A stretch of 64,000 nt of DNA from contig NZ_CP084882.1 in the NCBI RefSeq assembly GCF_013456555.2, positions 248,001-312,000 on the forward strand, given 5' to 3'. The notes beneath the pieces are model-generated. The model saw nothing but the letters and a program-made list of their open reading frames with translations, had not been told where the DNA came from and did no database searches. The position numbers were made by a program, and so were the translations under genes. Below are positions 42,332-51,383 of the stretch, piece after piece; within the stretch, counting starts at the first letter, position 1, and the number at the start of each line of letters is the position of its first letter. This DNA comes from Natrinema zhouii (GTDB lineage Archaea; Halobacteriota; Halobacteria; Halobacteriales; Natrialbaceae).

Positions 42332-43971
42332 GTACCGGTTCAGACAGCGCCATCGCTTCCCTCCGTGACGAGATCGATCCGTTCGTCTTCCTCGGCGGAG
42401 CGATCGCTACCTTTCTCGCCATCGGCTTCATCGCCGCCCGTCCGAATGCAGCGGGGGAGTTCCTCACGAACGCGAATAATTTCCTCTGGAGCGAACTCGG
42501 CTGGGTATTCCTCTGGGCGATGTTTCTCGCCGTCGCGTTCTGCCTGTGGCTGTTGGTCGGACCGTGGGGTAAAATCAAGCTGGGCGGCCCCGACGAGGAG
42601 CCGGAATTCTCGTACTCCTCGTTCCTCGCGATGTTGTTCTCCGCGGGGCTCTCGACCGGGCTGGTCTTCTACGGTCCGGCCGAAGCGCTGTTCCACTACT
42701 CTTCGGGACCGCCGTATTTCGGTTCCGAAGCCGAGAACGCCGCTGCCGTCCCCGACGCGATCCAGTATACGATGCTTCACTGGGGTATCTCCCCCTGGTC
42801 GGCGTACCTGATCGTCGGCGTGACGATCGCCTACTACGTCCACCGGAAGGGCGCTCCGATCAAACCGTCAACCGTGTTCGCACCCTTCATCGGCGTCGAG
42901 AACCTCGATAAGAATTGGGTGAAACCGCTCGACCTCCTGATGGTGATCGTCTCGGTGGGCGGCGTCGCCGTCTCGCTCGGGTTCGTCGTCACCCAGTTCC
43001 TCGGCGGGATCTCCTACAATTACGGCGTCGAGGTCGGAAACGTCGGAACGATACTGGTGACCGTCGGCCTTACCGTCGGATTTACCGTTTCCGCGGCCCT
43101 GGGCGTCAAACGCGGTATTCGTCGCGTCTCGACGTTCAATATGTACCTTTTCGTGTTCCTCCTCCTGGTGGCGTTCGTGTTCGGTCCGACGTCGTTCTTG
43201 CTCAACACCGGATCAGAGGCGCTCGGCGGGTACGTCAACAGCTTCGTCGATATGAGCCTCTATTCGAACTCGGCGAACGGCGGCGAGTGGGTCGGTAGCT
43301 GGACCATCTTCTACTGGGCCTGGTGGTTCTCGTTCGCGCCGATGATCGGTATCTTCATCACGCGGATCTGTCGCGGTCGAACGATCCGGCAAGTCGTTTT
43401 TGCGGGGCTTATCGGAACCACCGCAGCCTCGTTCCCCTGGTTCATCGTCATGGGCGGCTCGTCGCTGTGGGTGCAGACGAGAGGCACCGTCGATCTGCTC
43501 TCAATCGTGTTCGAGCAAGGCCGCGAAGTCGCCGCGTTCCCGCTGTTCGAGACCCTCATTCCCTTCGGGGGCGTCTTCGCCGCCGCCTACCTGCTGCTCG
43601 TGCTCACGTTCCTCATCACGACCGTCGACTCGACGACGCTGAGCCTCGCGATGTTCACCACCGACGGGAGCGAGTATCCCTCGACGATCAACCGCGTCAT
43701 CTGGGGCGGACTCGTGGGCTTGCTCTCCTCGCTTCTGCTCATCACCGGCGGTCTCGACGCACTCCAGAACTTCGTCGTCTTGCTCGGGTTCCCAATCGCG
43801 TTCCTCATTGGACTGTGTTTCGTCGGACTCACCATCGAACTCGAGCGGACTCGCCCCGTCTTGTTGACCGAACGCTACAAGAAAGCCGACCGCGAGAACG
43901 AGAACCAACAAACGGTCGTCGGTTATCTCTCGGAGCGCCGTCCCGGCTGGATGGGCGGTTCCGACGACTGA
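42328..43971 (+). CDS. BCCT family betaine/choline/carnitine-type transporter
   Basis: A 547-residue permease with 12 main helices of the BCCT fold. Family landmarks are GLVFYGPAEALFHYSS after helix 3, LHWGISPWSAYLIVGVTIAYYVHRKG, and the tryptophan-rich signature helix WTIFYWAWWFSFAPMIGIFITRICRGRTIR, followed by FLITTVDSTTLSLAMF. The tryptophan box binds trimethylammonium groups in family members of known structure. It overlaps the Rieske gene by 4 bases, so transporter, Rieske protein and hydrolase are made together. Here it may import a nutrient and not an osmolyte, judging by the operon partners. Confidence 0.93.
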   Translation: MSTGSDSAIASLRDEIDPFVFLGGAIATFLAIGFIAARPNAAGEFLTNANNFLWSELGWVFLWAMFLAVAFCLWLLVGPWGKIKLGGPDEEPEFSYSSFLAMLFSAGLSTGLVFYGPAEALFHYSSGPPYFGSEAENAAAVPDAIQYTMLHWGISPWSAYLIVGVTIAYYVHRKGAPIKPSTVFAPFIGVENLDKNWVKPLDLLMVIVSVGGVAVSLGFVVTQFLGGISYNYGVEVGNVGTILVTVGLTVGFTVSAALGVKRGIRRVSTFNMYLFVFLLLVAFVFGPTSFLLNTGSEALGGYVNSFVDMSLYSNSANGGEWVGSWTIFYWAWWFSFAPMIGIFITRICRGRTIRQVVFAGLIGTTAASFPWFIVMGGSSLWVQTRGTVDLLSIVFEQGREVAAFPLFETLIPFGGVFAAAYLLLVLTFLITTVDSTTLSLAMFTTDGSEYPSTINRVIWGGLVGLLSSLLLITGGLDALQNFVVLLGFPIAFLIGLCFVGLTIELERTRPVLLTERYKKADRENENQQTVVGYLSERRPGWMGGSDD

Positions 43972-44094
43972 GGTTCGGTTCACTCGGCGGTCTCTCCCGT
44001 TCCGTTCTCGAGACTACGGGTCGGCCGTCTCCTCCCTCAGTACTAACCGCCTCACTGGAGATAGTGCGTGAACTCCGCAGTTGTTCCGTGAGAA

Positions 44095-44523
44095 TCAGTC
44101 GAGAGCGACGCTAACGACCGGCGCAGGCGACTCGAATATCATCTTCTGTGTTACGCTTCCGAACAGCGCCTTCCCGGTCGGCGACCGCTTCCGTCCACCG
44201 ATAACGACGTATCGCGCATCCTGCTCCTCAGCGTACGCCGTGATCTCGGCCGCGGGATCTCCGACGCGTACCGATACGGTGGGTTCCGGCAGTGTCGACT
44301 CTCCCGTCGCTCGAGACACGATATTCTCTCCAATTTGTTGCACTTCGTAATTATCAGCCAGGGCCTGTCCCTCGACGTCTTTCTCGAGGACTTCGACGAG
44401 TTCCGATCGTTGGAGGACGTGAACCGCGTGTACCGCTTCGTCGAAATTGGCCGCTAGCGTCTGTGCTTCTCGGAGAACGTGTGCTGCTCGCTCCGAATCG
44501 TCGATTGCTGCCACGATCGCCAT
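44095..44523 (-). CDS. Single-domain universal stress protein
   Basis: A 142-residue UspA protein with the normal first strand MAIVAAIDDSERA and the nucleotide-binding end YVVIGGRKRSPTGKALFGSVTQKMI, which keeps the G-x2-G-x9-G(S/T) pattern in the form GGRKRSPTGKALFGS. Length is normal for the family. It is a single gene convergent with the BCCT operon and divergent from the saccharopine-dehydrogenase-like gene, which suggests it belongs to the same metabolic neighbourhood; its ligand is unknown. Confidence 0.9.
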   Translation of the reverse strand: MAIVAAIDDSERAAHVLREAQTLAANFDEAVHAVHVLQRSELVEVLEKDVEGQALADNYEVQQIGENIVSRATGESTLPEPTVSVRVGDPAAEITAYAEEQDARYVVIGGRKRSPTGKALFGSVTQKMIFESPAPVVSVALD

Positions 44524-44673
44524 ACACTGATATCGTAGCCGATCGACAAAGAGATTCCGGGCGGAAGATGCCCGCGAGCAGTCGCCTCACAGATATGCGG
44601 CGGGGTAGCGATCGAATCGCTCCGCGTCTTCCCCTAGTTTTAAGCCGGTCCGAGTCGGTTGTTAAATCGCTAT

Positions 44674-45924
44674 ATGAGTAGCAAGACTGTTGTACTAGGC
44701 GGCTCAGGAGCGATGGCAGCGGGCTGCGTCTACGACCTCCATCAGACGAACGACTTCGACGAAATCGTCGTGGCGGACGCTGACGAAGAAAACGCGCGCC
44801 GCCTCCTCGAGGTCATCGACGACGACCGATTTCGGTTCGAATCCGTCGACGCGACCGACACGGACGATATCGCGCGGGTTCTCGAGGGCGCCGACTACGT
44901 CGTCAACGGCTTGCCCTACCCGTTCGAGGAGAACGTCCTCGATGCGATGCAAGAGGTGGGCGACCTCACGGGCGTCGATCTGAACGCGTTCGACTTCGAG
45001 GAGGTACTCGACCGATCCGAGGAGTTCGCCGAGGCGGGGAACTCCCTCTGGTTCGCTAATGGAGGTCTCGTAAGCACTATCGCGCTCGGAATGGCCGCCT
45101 GTGAACAGTTCGACGACGTCGAAGACGTCAATTTCTACTGGGGGATGTGGCGTCTCCTCACCCAGACGACGCCCGGACTCACGGACACGGTCACCTACGA
45201 ACACGACCCCGACGTCGACGAACGGGCGAAGTGGGAAGACGGCGAGGTCATCGACGACCTCCCGGCGTTCAGCGAACAGCGCATGTTCGAGTTCCCGGAC
45301 CCGATCGGCGAAGCGGAGACGTACGTCATCTCTCACCCCGAACCGATCACCTTCCCGCAGTCGCCGGTCGCACAGGAGAAGAACGTCGACAGCATCATTA
45401 CGCGCGGTGCGTGGCACGAGGAATGGAAGCGCTACGAGCGGACCCTCCACGCATCGAACGCGTTCGAGACGGACAGCCTCGAGGTCGACGGAGCGGAGGT
45501 CGACCCCGTCGAAGTCATGCAACAGCAGGTGAAGAACCAGGGACTGGAGCTCGAAACGCAGTGGAAGTCCCCCGAAGAACTGTCACCCGAGACGGAGTGG
45601 ACGCCCCAGACCATCCTTTCGGCGGAGGTAACCGGAACCGTAGACGGTCAGGACGACCGTGCCGTCTTCCACCTGGAGCAGCCGTCCCCGTTCTTCGACG
45701 TCGAGGAGATCACCGTGATGCGCGAGTACGGCTGCTACGTCGGCGTCCCGCTGTCCGTCACGCTCCAGCTCATGGCCGACGGTGCCGTCGATGAGGACGG
45801 CATCTTTATCACCGAGACCAGCGGTCTCGACGCGGAACGGTACCTCGAGGAGATGGAGGAGCGAGGCTTTGACTTCGTAACTGAAGAAACGCCCAGCAAG
45901 TCGATCGCAGCACAGAACCAGTAA
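44674..45924 (+). CDS. Saccharopine-dehydrogenase-like oxidoreductase
   Basis: A 416-residue enzyme with an N-terminal Rossmann domain: TVVLGGSGAMAAGCVYDL near the start, an acidic residue at the end of strand 2 (VADADEENA), and DYVVNGLPYPFEENVLDAM, the usual saccharopine-dehydrogenase-like strand. The C-terminal half forms the substrate and dimer domain and ends QLMADGAVDEDGIFITETS. The family reduces imines or oxidises amino-acid adducts such as saccharopine, carboxynorspermidine and others; the haloarchaeal substrate is unknown. Start 44674 is preferred to 44659. It lies downstream of the Rieske-BCCT operon on the same strand and might complete that pathway. Confidence 0.88.
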   Translation: MSSKTVVLGGSGAMAAGCVYDLHQTNDFDEIVVADADEENARRLLEVIDDDRFRFESVDATDTDDIARVLEGADYVVNGLPYPFEENVLDAMQEVGDLTGVDLNAFDFEEVLDRSEEFAEAGNSLWFANGGLVSTIALGMAACEQFDDVEDVNFYWGMWRLLTQTTPGLTDTVTYEHDPDVDERAKWEDGEVIDDLPAFSEQRMFEFPDPIGEAETYVISHPEPITFPQSPVAQEKNVDSIITRGAWHEEWKRYERTLHASNAFETDSLEVDGAEVDPVEVMQQQVKNQGLELETQWKSPEELSPETEWTPQTILSAEVTGTVDGQDDRAVFHLEQPSPFFDVEEITVMREYGCYVGVPLSVTLQLMADGAVDEDGIFITETSGLDAERYLEEMEERGFDFVTEETPSKSIAAQNQ

Positions 45925-46233
45925 TTGATGGGACTTCGAACCCCGATAAGTGGAGAGTTCAGAAGATAGTTAGACGGAGAACGGCCTGACGCGCGTCGCT
46001 GTCTGCTCGCGCTCTGAGAATCCCATAGCGTTTTCTGAGCAGAGCCGCGAGTATCCGCTAGACGCAGTTTCGTGACGGCTCTCGTTTAAAATGACCTCAG
46101 ACGGAAAGTAACGGAGTGGACAGTCCGTGTCACCATTGAGCTATGATATCACAGGCTCCGCAAACTGTTTATTCGAGCCACTGATAGGAACGGCGTCGAC
46201 TGTGAAACCAGCTACACACTGCGCACTGATACG
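45925..46233. other. Gap before the broken EamA gene
   Basis: About 310 bases with no gene. A TATA-like TGTTTATTC occurs at about 46167, upstream of the EamA start. Nothing else is seen. Confidence 0.5.
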
Positions 46234-47240
46234 ATGACAGATCTAGAAGACGCGTTGCTGTTCGGCGCGCTCGCACTCGTCTGGGGAACCGCTTTTACGG
46301 CGATCGAGGTCGGGCTAGAAACCCTGCCGCCGCTCCTCTTCGCAGCGGGCCGATTAGACGTCGCTGCGTTCATCTTCGCCGGAATCGTGCTGCTCAGGCG
46401 GCTCCAGTGGATCCCCCAGACGAAAGCGGACGTCGCTCTCATCCTCTCGAACGGAATCCTCGTCATTGGTGCTCAGTTCGCGTTCGCCTTTATCGGCCAG
46501 AGCTACGTTACCAGCGGTGTCACCGCGATCGTCATCAGTTTCACACCGATCATTACCCCCATTATCGCGATCCGTATCCTCCCAACGGAACGCATCTACA
46601 TCACGGACGTTATCGGCCTCTGTACGGGGCTCGCGGGCGTAATCGCTATCGCAATTGTGGCGGGTCCTTCGACGGACAACTCCTCGGTGTTGGACTGCTG
46701 TTGGCGGCCGCAGTCGTCTTCGCGCTCGGGTCTGTACTAACGGAACGCTGGACAGCGGTTCTCCCACCAATGTCTCTCTACGCGTGGTCAATGGGCACCG
46801 GCGCGGTATTGCTTCACGCCACGATCTACGCCTATTCAGGGGTATCATTCCGAGATGTGACGTGGACGCCGTCGGCAGCCGTCGCAGTCGTATATCTCGG
46901 TATCTTCGCTACAGCCGGAGGATACCTGCTCTACTTTACCTTGCTGAGTCGAATCGGTGCAACGAGTGTTACCCTCATCAACTACGCATCGCCCGTTGTG
47001 GCGACGATATTCGGTGCGACCCTCCTCGGCGAGCAAATCACCGCGACGACTGTCATCGGATTCGCGCTCATCATTGTCGGATTCGCGCTTTGCAATATCC
47101 GACCGCTCTGGCAGCTTTTCCGGTCCATCTGGAACGCAGACGCCCGCAATCGGTCGCTTGAACGCGGTGAAGTTTCCGTCCGAGGTAGTGTGTACAAGAA
47201 AAAGACTGAGTCACAGGACTACCAGCTGCCAAATGATTAA
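46234..47240 (+). pseudogene. EamA/DMT-family transporter with one frameshift
   Basis: Two frames form one ten-helix permease. The first, 46234-46663, encodes five helices starting ALLFGALALVWGTAFTAIEVG and ending GLAGVIAIAIVAG. A single missing base near 46663 shifts the frame. The second encodes the other five helices (FDGQLLGVGLLLAAAVVFAL, through ASPVVATIFGATLLGEQITA and IIVGFALCNI) and a basic tail to the stop at 47240. Apart from that one base the gene is whole, about 335 residues, so this is either a very young pseudogene or an assembly error. DMT proteins export amino acids or other metabolites. Confidence 0.8.
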
Positions 47241-47587
47241 CCGCTTCCTAGACGACGTCGGTTCGTTTAGGAGTGACGCAAGCCCCAAGATTCTCAAACG
47301 AATGGAGTCGAGGAAACGTCCTCGAAGCGAGGAGAGACGACGTCGATCGAGGGCAGGGCCGATCGGATTGCTCGGAAGTACAGGGACGCCGTTCAACGAG
47401 ACGGAGAAAAACAGCGATGAGTGACGACGGAGAGTCGTCTCTTTTTGATGTTTCGATCCTGAACGATCTTCAGATCGAGAACAGCTACCCGCCGAACAGA
47501 CGCTTATCGAGGACAAGACGCCACCCTCGCAGCACTAATCTCTCTCCAAGCGCAACCGACTGAACGCGAAGAGAGGACGCTCTCGCG
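47241..47587. other. Gap without a recognisable gene
   Basis: About 350 bases. No convincing frame was found. It contains the hairpin and T-run at 47423-47445. Confidence 0.45.
47423..47445 (+). terminator. Hairpin followed by T-run
   Basis: GACGAC-GGAGA-GTCGTC forms a 6-bp stem with a 5-base loop, followed by TCTCTTTTT. It could end transcription coming from the EamA gene. Archaeal termination depends mainly on T-runs, so the hairpin may be incidental. Confidence 0.3.
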
Positions 47588-47925
47588 GTCGTATACGTCG
47601 CCACGGCTATCGGCTCGGACACGGACGTCGCCATTGAGGCCGCCGACATCATCCTGATGTGCGACGATCTGGTTGACGTCGTGAAGGCGGTTCGCATCTC
47701 GGCCGCGACGCTCATGAAGGTCAAGCAGAATTCCGTGTGAGCGCTGGGGTACAACACGGCGATGACCCCGCTGGCCTCGTCGGCCTACTCCAGTCCGTGT
47801 TCGCCGACGTCGCGATGGCGTTCTCGAGCGTGTCGGTGCTGTCGAACAGCCTGCTGTTCCACTGGTACACTCCCGACCACGACTACACGCTGCTCGGCCG
47901 CCTCCGCATACAGAGTACAGAGCGG
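47588..47925 (+). pseudogene. C-terminal fragment of a copper P-type ATPase (CopA)
   Basis: The frame reads GSDTDVAIEAADIILMCDD, DVVKAVRISAATLMKVKQNS, then TGA where family members have Trp, ALGYNTAMTPLAS, and after a frameshift near 47782 the sequence DVAMAFSSVSVLSNSLLFHW and YTPDHDYTLLGRLR. This covers the hinge of the P-domain, the KVKQN-ALGYN helix and the last SSVSVLSNSLLF helix of heavy-metal P1B ATPases. The metal-binding, phosphorylation and N domains are gone. Confidence 0.8.
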
Positions 47926-48012
47926 GGACAGTCACTCCATTGCGGGGATACCCGAGACAGGGTGAAGCAGAATAACAGTACCCTTTTGCCGTTCCTTTTG
48001 TAAGTTCGATTA

Positions 48013-49098
48013 ATGACGGAGCAGGACTCGTCGGAGACTGAAGACTGAAAAGATGATCATATCCAGATCGTTCAGGAGCGAGACGTTGAAACCACAGGAA
48101 CGGGCTTCGAAGACGTACAACTCGTCCACGAAACACTTCCGGAACTCAATTACGACGCTATTGATCCGTCCATCGAATTTCTGGGACAGGAGTTATCTGC
48201 TCCAATCTTCATTGAGAGCATGACTGGTGGGCATCATAACACCACAGAAATCAATCGAGCACTGGCCCACGCTGCCAGCGAAACGGGCATCGCTATGGGA
48301 ATTGGAAGTCAGCGGGCCGGCCTCGAACTCGACGATGACGGCGTCCTCAGATCATATACTGTTGTCCGTGATGCCGCGCCTGACGCATTCATCTACGGAA
48401 ATCTCGGCGCTGCACAGCTTCGGAAGTACGACATTGGAATGGTCGAGCGCGCAGTTGAGATGATCGATGCAGACGCACTCGCAGTCCACTTAAACTTCCT
48501 CCAAGAAGCCGTTCAACCTGAAGGCGATGTTGATGGCCGTGACTGTCTAACTGCGATCGAACGCGTAGCTGCGGATCTCTCGGTTCCGATCATTGTCAAA
48601 GAAACGGGCAACGGGATTTCTGGGGAAACTGCCAGAAAGCTGTCCGCGGCAGGGGTTAGCGCGATCGATGTCGCTGGAAAAGGCGGCACGACGTGGTCCG
48701 GGATTGAAGCCTACCGTGCCGCTACCGCGAACGCACCGCGCCAGCAACGAATTGGCACCCTGTTCCGAGACTGGGGAATACCAACCGCTGCAAGCACGAT
48801 CGAGTGTGTAGCCGAACACGACTGCGTGATTGCGAGTGGCGGTGTGCGGACGGGATTAGACGTGGCAAAGACGATCGCGTTGGGTGCCTGTGCCGGCGGG
48901 CTGGCGAAACCGTTCCTGAAACCGGCCATAAACGGACCAGATGTCGTTATCGAACGAGTCGAGGATCTAATCGCCGAACTACAGACAGCAATGTTCGTCA
49001 CTGGTTCGAATTCGGTTGAAGACCTTCAACAGGCAGAATACGTATTACATGGAGAAACACGCGAATATGTTGAACAACGGACCAGTAGCGAGCAATAA
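48013..49098 (+). pseudogene. fni: Type 2 isopentenyl-diphosphate isomerase with an early in-frame TGA
   Basis: The frame from ATG 48013 reads MTEQDSSETED, TGA (48046-48048), KDDHIQIVQERDVETTGTG and onward without interruption to the stop at 49098, 361 codons. The FMN- and NADPH-dependent enzyme interconverts IPP and DMAPP for archaeal lipid synthesis. Typical motifs are present: IESMTGGHH, AMGIGSQRAGL, VKETGNGIS, DVAGKGGTTW and ASGGVRTGLDVAKTIALGA. In related proteins the residue at the stop is usually Arg in TEDRKDDHI, so the change looks like CGA to TGA. No other start codon lies between the TGA and ATG 48220, which would remove the substrate-binding N-terminus. Confidence 0.8.
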
Positions 49099-49163
49099 TA
49101 ATAATAATTATATTGTAAGCTATAGATGGAATTGTTTTATACCGTGTCTTCCAATGGTAGAAT

Positions 49164-50117
49164 ATGAGTATCGGGATGCTGCTTGTCTCTTTGGTAATCG
49201 GTGGTCTAATTGGATATTACTCACCGTTTTATCGAACTCAGAAGATCGGTGACGGCATCATCTTTACCGGCCTCGCTATCCTCCTCATTTCGATCGGTGC
49301 ACAACTCGGTAGTGATGACCAAATCCTTCAAAATTTGAACACGATTGGTGGATCTGCACTTGTGCTGTGTGTCGGAAGTGTCATCGGAAGTATCATGTGC
49401 GTTTACCTGCTCACCGCGATCACGTCGATTGTCGATCCGCTATTCGCCTCGCCCGATGAGAGTACAATCGCTCGTCAAGGCTCACCGTCGGAACTAGGAG
49501 CTGATGGCTTTGATTGGCAGATCATTCTTCTCATTTTCATCTCGCTCGTGGTTGGTCTTGGACTCTCAACCATCGGGCTTCCAGAGCACTTCGTCATGGG
49601 TGTTGTATCCCTCTCTGATTATGCTCTCTTGGCGCTGCTATTCGGCGTTGGCGTTACAGTCGGAGGCGATACTGAGGCTTTGAGCCATATCGCACATTTC
49701 GGATGGGGCGTACTCCTAATTCCATTGGCTGTGGCTGTCGGGAGTATTCTTGGTAGCGTGCTGTTTGGAGTAGTTATCGATATGCCAGTCACCCACGCCG
49801 CAGCAGTCGCAGCAGGGTTTGGGTGGTACAGTTATGCGGGGGTTGTCGTGTTTGATCTCGGCGGGATGAGACTGGGCACGATTGCGTTTCTTGCGAACCT
49901 CTTTCGAGAGATTGTTACTTTCTTCGTGCTGCCAGTCGTCGCCAAGTACTTCGGTGGGGTAACAAGTATCGCGCCGGGTGGCGCAACGACAATGGACGTA
50001 ACGCTTCCTTTGATTCAGCGTGTTTCTGGTGAGGAGTTTGTGATTCCAGCGCTCATTAACGGTCTCGTGCTAGCGGTAGCTGCGACTGTTCTCATTCCGA
50101 CCATTCTGGGAATATAG
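49164..50117 (+). CDS. LysO-family (DUF340) lysine exporter-like membrane protein
   Basis: A 317-residue membrane protein with about eight to ten helices. The N-terminal part (MLLVSLVIGGLIGYYSP, then IIFTGLAILLISIGAQLGSD) and the C-terminal block GFGWYSYAGVVVFDLGGMRLGTIAFLANLFREI are typical of the LysO family, in which the latter carries conserved charged residues in helices. LysO exports lysine and related toxic analogues. A TATA-like TTTTATAC lies about 25 bases before the ATG at 49164. The gene stands alone after the broken isomerase gene and has lower GC than the core genes. Confidence 0.85.
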   Translation: MSIGMLLVSLVIGGLIGYYSPFYRTQKIGDGIIFTGLAILLISIGAQLGSDDQILQNLNTIGGSALVLCVGSVIGSIMCVYLLTAITSIVDPLFASPDESTIARQGSPSELGADGFDWQIILLIFISLVVGLGLSTIGLPEHFVMGVVSLSDYALLALLFGVGVTVGGDTEALSHIAHFGWGVLLIPLAVAVGSILGSVLFGVVIDMPVTHAAAVAAGFGWYSYAGVVVFDLGGMRLGTIAFLANLFREIVTFFVLPVVAKYFGGVTSIAPGGATTMDVTLPLIQRVSGEEFVIPALINGLVLAVAATVLIPTILGI

Positions 50118-50489
50118 GCGCTGCTAAATCATGGCTGAAGGTGAGGGAGTCATCTGGTTAGTGTTATGCTTGAAGAACTCCCGTTCGAAACACGTCGGTA
50201 GTCGCATTCGCCGGTATATGTGCGCTCTTTTTCGGGCATTACTACTGGAGCTACTGGCGATAAGTCTACGACCTCTACTGATCAGATGATTCATACCTAG
50301 CTATGTCGTAAATAAGCCACGCATCAAAATCATCCTCCGAGGTTGTGGAAGGAGACTACAGCGGGTATAGCGGGCCTGTGATGCGTGGTTTCGGCCGAAT
50401 CGGAGGGCGGAATCCGCGTCAGATCGCTTTCTGAACGGCCGCTCTTGTTCCGCAGGCAACTATTCCAGCGGATTTCCGAGACTCTAGAT
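50118..50489. other. Gap between the exporter and IS remnants
   Basis: About 370 bases with no gene. It contains the large inverted repeat at 50317-50388 and ends at an insertion-sequence end motif at 50490. Confidence 0.5.
50317..50388. repeat. Inverted repeat CCACGCATCA...TGATGCGTGG with inner 30-base motif
   Basis: Perfect 10-base arms (50317-50326 and 50379-50388) enclose 52 bases. The left arm also pairs with GTGG at 50345-50348, and the stretch 50318-50347 (CACGCATCA...CATCCTCCGAGGTTGTG) recurs at 59043-59072 and, degenerate, at 15427-15456. It looks like a structured RNA element or the end of a small mobile element. Confidence 0.5.
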
Positions 50490-50503
50490 AGTGTCGCCAC
50501 TCA
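50490..50503. mobile_element. Insertion-sequence end motif (copy 3)
   Basis: AGTGTCGCCACTCA, identical to the motif at 54254-54267, lies about 46 bases beyond the end of the transposase fragment at 50536. This supports a common element type for all three copies. Confidence 0.5.
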
Positions 50504-50535
50504 GACGCCGCGCTCTCACGGAAAAACTCTCGTTA

Positions 50536-50968
50536 CTATCCGATTCCAGTCTCCTTCTTCACCAGCGTCAGTGTATTATCGGCTGTCACAATCGGCGAGT
50601 GCTCGTATTCACCGGTCAACTGCACCTGTACCAACAGATCGACTGCACGCCAGATCGAATACAGCAGACACGCGAACGCGAAGTAGAAGAACCGCAGGCC
50701 AAAATTCTTCGAGGTCGTAGCGGTCATGAACCGCTTGATCGACTTATAGCCGCTCTCGATTTCCCACCGATACCCATATTCAGTGAGATGCCCGGTTCCC
50801 GTATTCGTCATGAACACCGAGTACTGCCGATGGTCGGTGTGCTCGGAGTTCTCCTTCCGTCGGTAGATTAGCGTCGTTGAGTGCCACTCGTTGTCGCCCA
50901 AGTGCAGTTTTCGATCAGTCTCGTACCGGTCCTTTCCCTCCTTGAGGCCACCTGCTGACCGCAGGGGT
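50536..50968 (-). pseudogene. DDE transposase, C-terminal fragment
   Basis: A roughly 144-codon piece reads GKDRYETDRKLHLGDNEWHS, EHTDHRQYSVFMTNTGTGHL, YGYRWEIESGYKSIKRFMTA and RFFYFAFACLLYSIWRAVDLL. The catalytic Glu motif (RWEIESGYKSIK) and the hydrophobic tail match the intact element at 22.8 kb at the family level, but it is clearly a different lineage. The N-terminus and the two Asp residues are missing. Confidence 0.75.
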
Positions 50969-50994
50969 GTGCCAATCGCTCCATACAATCCTCG

Positions 50995-51283
50995 GAACAC
51001 TGACGACCTGAAAGCCATCGAGTACAGAGTCGAAGACCGCATCACAGAACACAGCGAGGACGTTCAGCTGAAGCAGTCCATCTTGGACGAGACGTACAAC
51101 AACCGAACGGGGGTGGAACGAACCAACGACGCAATCAAGAACCGCGGTCTCGGGCGCGGACGTGCCCGAGGCCGCGTCCACGCACGAACAGAAGTGTTCC
51201 TTGCGCTGTGTCTCCGACTCGTCGTTGCAATCACCAACTACGAGCGGGGAGACGATCCCGGTCGAGAGAAACTCACGCTATGA
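50995..51283 (+). pseudogene. Second transposase remnant, opposite strand
   Basis: The frame reads LKAIEYRVEDRITEHSEDVQ, LKQSILDETYNNRTGVERTN, DAIKNRGLGRGRARGRVHAR and TEVFLALCLRLVVAITNYER before the stop. I recognise this as the C-terminal end of another haloarchaeal transposase, with the catalytic Glu in GVERTN. It abuts the minus-strand fragment with about 25 bases between them, so two different elements collided here. Confidence 0.65.
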
Positions 51284-51383
51284 GATAAATTTATGACACG
51301 CTCAGTCAAAACTGTTGTGGTGAATACTCCAAAGTGGGAACCGTGTGGCTACTCAAAAGCTATTGTGCCGTAGCGCAAGGTGA

